From positions 1,550,001 through 1,614,000 of the forward strand of contig NW_024037076.1 in assembly GCF_015706575.1 (NCBI RefSeq): a stretch of 64,000 bases of DNA, given 5' to 3'. Both the position numbers and the translations under genes were made by a program. Source of the stretch: Patiria miniata. Its lineage: Eukaryota > Echinodermata > Asteroidea > Valvatida > Asterinidae. Shown here piece after piece: positions 11,014 through 20,000 of this stretch. The notes under the pieces were generated by a model. That model ran no database searches, was not told where the DNA came from, and saw only the letters and a program-made list of their open reading frames with translations. The stretch's first letter is position 1; every line of letters starts with the position of its first letter.

Positions 11014-14000
11014 GTGAGTCAAGTGTGGCAGCGTCACTCATAACGCTTCATGGCGTGAATCTCCGCTTGGGTGCGATTGGTGGATCTGCACTTGATCCCG
11101 CTTAAACGAGTTTGTGCATTCGGTCGATCCTTCTGGAAATCTTAAATTTTAATTCACTTTTTAAAACAATCCTCAGTGAATTAAAAAGGTGATCGACCGA
11201 TGGTAGCATGATGAACCAATGGTGGCACGATCGACCGATAGCTCAGTGCGATCAGCGAAAGTGCAGATCCTTCGATAACACCAAATCATACAAGTACAAC
11301 TCTTCTAATGTTAGGACCGATTCTCGCGACCCTCCTCAGCATTTTGATTAAGGAAATAAATATGTGCTTTGCCGGGTTTAAACAAGTACATTTAAAACCG
11401 GCTGGGGGCCTGGTCACCGATAATGGACGTCACCTTCAGCTCAGGCCGTTGTACGGGACCAGGCTCCAAGCCGGTTTCAAACGTACTTGTTTAAAGAGGT
11501 TGTGGAATGCTCGAAGACATTTCCGTCATTTTTCGGGTATATGTAGCCTAAGGCGTGATGAAATAATAACGACTATTGTTTCTGTCATAAAATGAGTACA
11601 AAAGGTACTTTTGAGAGCTGTTTTTCAAGTCCTGTCATGCCTGTTTCGACCCGAATGTGCAATTTGTGTAAAAGTCGTCGTTGCGGAGCTGCAAACAAAA
11701 CACAGTAAATCGTGACGTAAAAAACAGGACTCCCGATGCAGAGTAGCATAAACGAGTCCTGTTTATTACGTCACGATTTACTGTGTTTTGTTTGCTGCCC
11801 GCAACGACGACTTTTACACAAATTGCACGTTCGGGTCGAAACAGGACCTGAAAAATAGCTCTCAAAAGTACCCTTTGTACTCATTTCATGACAGAAACAA
11901 TACTTGTTTTTATTTCATCACACCTTAGGCTACATATACCCCAAAAATGACAGAAATGTCTTCGAGCATTCCACAACCTCTTTAATACCAGCCAAGCACA
12001 TATTTATTCCCATTCATAAATACCTTATTGTCAAAAAGTCAAAATAAGTCAGAAATCCACAAATTTCAACGAATTTGTTCAACAATTTTATCTCATGTTT
12101 TGTGAAACACCCCTCTGGCTGCAGTCTGGCCATTTACATGATAAGTGCCTGGTGCGCATAGTGCTAAAAATTTCCTTATATGGAAATTTGTCAGCGTGGT
12201 GCATACCGCGTGCTGTTGCGCAGAACGCAGGCATAAAGTGATTAAAACAAGCCAGTGTTTTTATCAGCTGTTTTAAACCACCCATGTAATGGGATTTCGA
12301 CCAATAGGAATGGGGTAAACTGTCTCAGCAATTGAATATACAATTTGTCATGTTTGTGCAACAAGGTTGTATTTCCTAAAATGGCGTGTGACGTCATGTA
12401 CTTGAAACACAAGTTTTGAATGTCAGCAGGTTATATCTTGGTAAAAATAACCCGGATGTACACACAAAGTTCATGGACGTCGCGATAAGCGAGATACGAC
12501 CTTGTTACACGGAGCGTATTCGCGCGAGATACGACTTTGTTGCAGAATCAAGTTATGACCTTGTTGCTCTGACGCAACGAATCAATTTATCAAATATTAT
12601 TTAATTTGTAACCCTCCAGTTATCGAATGCTCCTCCGTACTTTGACCACCCTGGAAGCCCAGCGCAAGCAGGCCATTCAGGATCTAGACAAGCTGTTAGA
12701 ATCCCGTGACAAGGCTCTGAAGAACCCCGTCAAGTTTGTGCACAAGCTCCAGCACAAGGTACGTTCGGGTTGTGAAGTTGGTTGAAGGCCTTCTTGGTCT
12801 CCCCAAAAAATTGTGTTTGGCATTTGATATTTCCAGCAACTAAACGTAGCCTTTTCTTTTAGTAACGTCTTATTCAAAAGTGAATATCTTTTGTGTCGCT
12901 AGTGAAGAAGCAAATTTTGAAAAAATATGTACATAAAGTATGTATTTACTTACCTTTTACACATTTTTACTTGGATTTTATAATTTAGATTTTCTTTGTT
13001 TTTAAGCTCTGGCAGGAGCTTCTACATGTCGGTCGGTCTGTCTGTCTGTCTGTCTGTGGGTCTGTGTGGCTGTCTGTCTGTCTGTCCCCGAAAATTGACA
13101 AAAAAAATTGACCAAAAATAATTGACTAATTGACCAGATGCCATGCTGTGGTCATGAAATGCACTCTTGAGGAAAGTGTTCAAAACGCTGGTTTTGTTTT
13201 GATCGATGCACATGCGCGTTTAGTTTACATATGTCTGTCCCTGCAAATCGACCAAAATAAGCCCCATTAGTTTCCCACAAGATACAACTACCAAATTGAA
13301 ATTTTCACAACAAAATTTTCAATTAGTTATTTACCTTTTAAGTTTTGTAGTTTTCATTGCAGTAGGTTTAGCACTTGTAGCGGAAATTTAATTTGAATTG
13401 CTTTTATCCTTGTACAATCGTTTCTTTACCTTGTTATTTAGTTCTTGTAAAGCGCTTTGAGGGTTTTGCATAAGACGCTATATAAATGCTTTTATTATTA
13501 TCAGTATTATTGTTTTTTCCGGCTATTTTAAAACATTTATCATTCGAATTCACCATTTCTAATATTCAAATTCACCCAGGAATATCGTTTAACTGCACTT
13601 CCAATGTTTAATTTCGTCTTTTGTCAGACAACTTCAAATTCGGTTCAAGCAAATTTAAACAAAGAGCACGCATTTTTCGTCCTGGAGTATTCAATTTTGT
13701 CTCGTCTACCCCAAACCTTGTTATTCAGAAATCAAATTCGTCTAATTGATTTTTATATAAGAGGAATTCGATCTCTGAACGCTGCCATTCGATAACAGCT
13801 TTGACGAATTTATTTGTAATGACGAATATTCTCGACATGGTGACTAAAGAGGGTGACCAAACTTTGAAATTGAATGGTAAATGACTAAATTGGTTTTGTT
13901 AAAAGCGTGTGAAATTTGTCTCGGACGATATTGAATGTTAGTGTTGGTGAATTTGAATGAAAAATGTTTTGAAATAGCTGGGAAAACCTATATTATTATT

Positions 14001-17000
14001 TTTTGTAGTGAAACTCAAAAACAGCTCAGAGAGTTCATCTTTAATTATGAAAAAAGGATATTCGTAACAATTTTGAAAAGAGTAGACAAACAGTCGTGCA
14101 TTTGAGTGAGTTTGAAATAACCTACGACTTCCTTGTTCCCAGGACACCCTGAACCTTCCCCATAGCCAACGCATTGTCACTTGCCCTGATATTGACTGGG
14201 GGCGCTACATCGGCCCCCCGGAGACCAATGAGCTACTGGGATTGGTCAGCCAGCCTAGGAGCATGCGCCCTTCCAAGTCAACAAGCAATACTACACATGC
14301 ACAAGGTAGGGTATAAGACGGGACTCCCTCTTGAATATTCATGTGATTATCTTGGCACCAAACCTACAGAATTATTGTTATTAATAATATTATTTTATGG
14401 AAAGCATGTGAATGAAAATTTGTCATAATTTTTGAATAATGAATATTCAGCGACTCCCTCATGAATATTCATGTAATTATCTTGGCACCAAACCTACAGG
14501 ATTATTGTTATAAATAATATTATTTTATGAAAAGCATGTGAATGAAAAGTCATCATAATTTTTGAATAATGAATATTCAGCAGCTGGATGTGGCTCTTCT
14601 ACCTCAACCCAAACCAAGCCGGTACCCGCAGTCTCTGCAGCATCCCAGGCACTGTCGACCTCAGCAGGAGTACCAGTTAGTCTGGATCCGGATATGCCCT
14701 CGACAAGCAGCACGCCAGATACTGCACAAAACATTGATATGCTGGAGCCTACGCAAGAGCCAAAAGTATGTCACTATTACTGTAGCAGTTTGAATATTTG
14801 TGACTTAATGAATATTAATGACATGAAATTATTTGAATATTCATTGGGTAGGATTGGAGAAGGATAAAAGCCTCCCACATATATAGGGAATATACAACAT
14901 TTGCAAGCATCAAAAAACAAAACTACCAAATATTATGAAATACCTTACTGGACTGTTAGTGAATTACAGTCTCAAGTATCCTGTAAAAATCATGGCACCT
15001 GGTGTGCTGACATTTCCAAGAAAAGTGGTATTTATGTATCGATTTCCGTGAAAAAAAATGACTTTTAAAAAAAAATCTCCTCCAATTTTACCAAATTTAG
15101 TCCACATTTAAAAAGAAATGGGTTTTTTTTGTGGCATTTTGTTTGCAATCGATTACACACCTATGAAAGGGTAAAAGCCAGCTGGACTGGTTCCCTGACC
15201 TTACAATTCCCAGACATCCATAAATTGCTGCATTTCAACTTAAGTGGAGTCAGGGAACCAGACTACAGTAACATGATTGTTTTTTGGTGGTTTTTCCAGC
15301 ATCTGCAAACACAAAACTTCAAAAAAGGCAGTGAAACAATATTTGCTATAAACTACTAACCCCCAAATCTATCCATTTCTGAAAATTACAGCAAAAGCAA
15401 ATGTTGTATATTTCCTTTAATCAGCTGTGATCAAGAACATGAATATTAATGAGTAATATTAATGATAATGAATTTATTTGAATATTCAACAGCTGGAAAC
15501 TGTCCGTGGTAGAGTCGCCGAAGCAAACAAGCCTCCCACTTTTAATCAGCTGTGGACAAGAGACGAACAAGTAAACTTTGAACTTTGACCTTAAAAAAGT
15601 TGATTAATTGAAAACATGTATCTGATCCTAATTGCAATTTCTTAAAGTCAGATTTTATTGAGCTTATCCAGTTTGCGCCAGAATTATTTTGACGAGAACG
15701 GAACAAGGTGCAGGATTACTTTTCACCCGACCTCAAGCCAGGTGGGTTGAAGCCATTACCCTCGGGCAGCACACTCATATTTCCAGCCTCGCTCGCTGCG
15801 AACGGGTCGCTGACAGATATTTCCGGCCTCGCTCTTTGCGTGTTTATACGCCATCCGTTCCAAATACCGTAAAACCTTTGCGGGTATGCACGTCATTCAG
15901 CATGAACTGGTTAAAAAACAAAACTGCAAGCTTCAAAGATTTCTGCTGTATGTTCATTCAAGGTAGAGTAGATCATTTGTCATTGGTGCACTTTTTTGTT
16001 TGAAGCAACTAAAGTGCTAAAAATTTGAAGAAGGGTGGCATGGGTGGCTTGTGCGTAAAGCGCTCGCCTCTCACCAAGGTGACCACGGTTCGAATCCTGG
16101 CCGTGGATCGCATGTGAGTAGAGTTGAGCGTTGGTTCTCTCCTGTGCCACGAGGGTTTTTCTCCGGGCCCTCCGGTTTTCCTCCCTCCGGAAAAATCAAA
16201 CACTTTCGATCTCCGGTTGTGCTCCGTGGTCATATATGGGTCGATGTGGCCGGCAGCCTTTACGTGCCAGCGGCCCGACCACATTGTAGCCGCGTCCTTC
16301 GCAATTCAGCATACCAGCTGCGAGTGAGGATGATTAGCCTCCCAAATTATTATTATAATTATTATTAACTACTAACCTGATGAAGTGTTAGCTCTGTCAA
16401 TCTGTATATTCTGAGAAAACAATATTCTAGGATTTCAGCTTCAGTTCAACTTGCCAAGTCATATTTTGAGTTGCGCCCGAAATACCCTTCTTGAACATGT
16501 TCTTGTTCAGCCGATTGCAGCTACCTGATGTCAAGCACTGAGCCGAAAAATACTAGCAACGGGGTGTGTGCGTCATGTCAATGCTTGCGCGCATCCATTC
16601 CCAATTTGTCCAATTACAAACCAACTATTAACGGAAATTTCCAAAAGTGTGTCACTTGACTCATCTTTGGAAATGACCTTCGTTTATTGTTTTCTTCAAA
16701 ATAACAGCATGTCAAAAGGAAAAATTTCACAGGGATTTTAGTACCATTACTGTCTTTAAACCAAGTAAGCTTTTTAGCAATAATTTTATAGTCAGTTACT
16801 TTTTGGGTAGCTGCAAATGATTTGCCCTCCCTTTAAGGTATTTTTTTCCAATAATCTGCTTCGGGAAATTGTCGAAAAAGACAAAAAGGTGTTTATTGAA
16901 GTAGAAATGGGGAAAGTGGAAGAACTTAAAAAGACAAATTTGAAGTTCCTAACTTTCCCAGTTTCAGTTCTTTCCAAATCTTTAAAAAAAAAATTTCAAC

Positions 17001-20000
17001 CAATTCACGCTCTGTATTTGTTGAATACTTGTAGCGGAGATTGGAGGAATCTCTCGTCAAGTTTCCGACGGAGGAAGTGGAGGCCAGACGATGGGAGAAG
17101 ATCGCCAAGGCACTGGGCAACCGCACATCCCAGCAGGTACAAACAAACTCTGCTTTCTTCTCTTAAAATTTCTTCAACAGAACGTCATTTCTTTTACTAG
17201 CCTGGCGTACAATTTAAGTACAATACAATGTTGCTTGTGGACAAGGGTAATTGTTGAAGTTGTTGGTAGATAAATAAAGAAAACTATTAATAGTTCTGTG
17301 GATAATAGCATTTGCGGAAGGTTTTGCTAGCAAAATCCTTGACAAACTGCCTACCGTAATCTAATATCAAGAAACAACAAGTAACTGCAAAAACTATTAT
17401 ATTACAGTGGAATGTTGCTATAACAAACATCGTGGGATCCACAGAAATTGTTCGTAATAGCGATCGTTCAGTATAGCGATTTTAAGCTGCCGGTGCTCCG
17501 GTACTCGCTTTTCAATAAATGGCGCGCTTCAGAACTTCACCCTGCATGCCCTGGTAGTTACTGAAAGACGACTTTGAACACGCGCTGACTTTTGAAGGAT
17601 GTCATTACACAGTATATGAGCTTACTACCTACAGCAATAAGTGGATTTCCCCTTTCATTTCTCGGGGGAAAATAATGTTCGGTACGTTTTGCACACAAAA
17701 ATCGGGATCCTAGGATGATGTTCGGCATAGCCGAACGTTTGCTATAGCGACGTTCCACTTTACTTGTCTGTGTGTATGAATGAAAATGTGCAGCGCGGTG
17801 GTCCAATGGTTACGGTGTTCGACTCATGTAGCATGGTACATAGGTTCAAGCCCTGATGCAGAACATGGTGCTTGTGTTCTTGGGCAAGACACTTTACTAC
17901 AATTGCCTCTCTCCACCCAGGAGTATAAATGAATACATGTGAGGGTAGAGGCCAGAATGCGCTGATCTCGAGCTGCGGCAAAAACTGGTCTCATGGCCTG
18001 ATGAACAGGGGTAATAATTGTGAAGCGCTTTGAGACCTTTTGTATAAAGCACTTTATAAGCACCACTTTATTATTATTATTACTATAAAATGTTCAAATT
18101 GTTGTCTGTTTGTTGACCAGGTTGCGAGCAGAGTGCAGAAGTATTTCATCAAGCTCATGAAGGCCGGCATGCCAGTACCGGGCCGACTTCCAAACCTCGC
18201 GACATATCAGAACTGCAAAAAGGTTGGTTTATCACTTTCATCCCTTGAATTTATTTTTTATTATTTGAAGTTAAAGGGAATATACAATATTTGCAAACAT
18301 CAAAAAGAAAAATATTATGAAAAACCTTACTTGACTGAAGTGAATAATAGTCTCATGCAGCCTGTGAAATCATGACACCTGGTGTGATTTCATTTTTCAA
18401 GGAAAGTGGACTTTCTGTATCAATTTCCCATTGAAAGAAAGAGGACTTGAAAAAAAATAGTTCTCCCCAATTTACCAAATTTAGTCCACATTTGTTGCAA
18501 TTTGTTACAAGGCAGCTGGACTGGTTCCCTGACTTGGCAATTCCTCGACATCTATAACTTGCTCGACCTGACGATTCCCTGACAGAATATTTGTTTACGA
18601 GTGAACAAAGATGGGTTTAGGCCCCCAAAAAGTCTCCGGCTTCTGGTCTGCACGCGTATCGCCGTAGCCATGCGCATCCGCAAAATTATAAAAAAAAAAT
18701 TTCAGTGTAAGATGATGTCCCAAACTCACTGGTTCGTTTGGAAACCTGCTGCTGCACAATTTTAACGTGTTTTTAGATGGGGTTACAATCGAGTATAAGC
18801 TTTATGTGGCCTTTCTGGGCTCCCATATATTTGGCACTATAAATTTAGTCGGGCACCATTTGCAGACGGTATTGTAATTTTATAATTATGCATCTGGAAG
18901 CCTGACTTAGGGAGCGATGGTCATGCATCTGAAATCTGTAAACGCTTTTTAATCAGCGCAATATTAAAGGGAGCAGACTAATGACTAACCTGGCAGCACA
19001 TGCACAATGTCGCGTTGCTGTATTGTTTGACACTACTGTTCTCTCTGATTTTTCCTTGGCAATTCAAATTTCTTGAACAATGTTTGTGTCGGTCCAGGAT
19101 ATTTTTGAAGTTTCAAGGGGATAGAAGCATCATCTGCAATATCAGCTGAAATTTGAAGAAAAAAAAATATGGGAAAAAAACACAGCGTCGCCGCACCACT
19201 TTTGGGGCAAGCTCCATACCAGAAACAGGAACCTTTTGTTTAGGGCTTATTATTAAACAATGCTTGCATTCTTCTTATAATTAATCGCACATACACTTTT
19301 GGGTTTTTTTATTTACTAACGCAGTATTTGTTTTACATAATTGAATGTTTAGACTGGGAAGAAGATTCACCCCTTCACTAAGCCCCTGTATCAAGCCTCC
19401 ACGTTCCTTCAGTCCATCCAGCCCCCGGTCTACATGGCTGATGATGACCCTTACAGCTACGCAGATGGCCAAGATGATGACGACGATGATGATGAATTGG
19501 TCTCGGTGAGCAGTCATTTCTTAAGCCCGGTTCATACTCCCTGCGAATGCGAATGCGAAGCAATTTGACGTCATTAAATTTCACTGCAAATTCGCTGGAG
19601 TTGAAATATGTTCAACGTTTACAAATTCGCAGTGCCAATACTTGCCCGACTTTACAACTTCGCATTGCTTTCGCGACGAGTATTAACTAGGCTATATAAC
19701 ACCTCACCCTGAGATGACTTATATCAATCACAAGTTAGTTACAAGTAACGGCGAACAATCCCAAAGAAATTCTTTTGCCACTGAATATTTGAAAGAGCTT
19801 GACTTGTGATTCTTGTGATGACTTGTGATGGCTTGTGATGGCTTGTGATGACTTTTGATTGTTTGTGATACCAGCAAGGACTTGTGAGGACTTTTGATTT
19901 TGATTGCTTGTGATACTAGTGATGACTTGTGATGACTTGTGATGACTTGTGATGACTTATGATATTTGTGATTGACTTGTTATGACTTGTGATAATTTGT

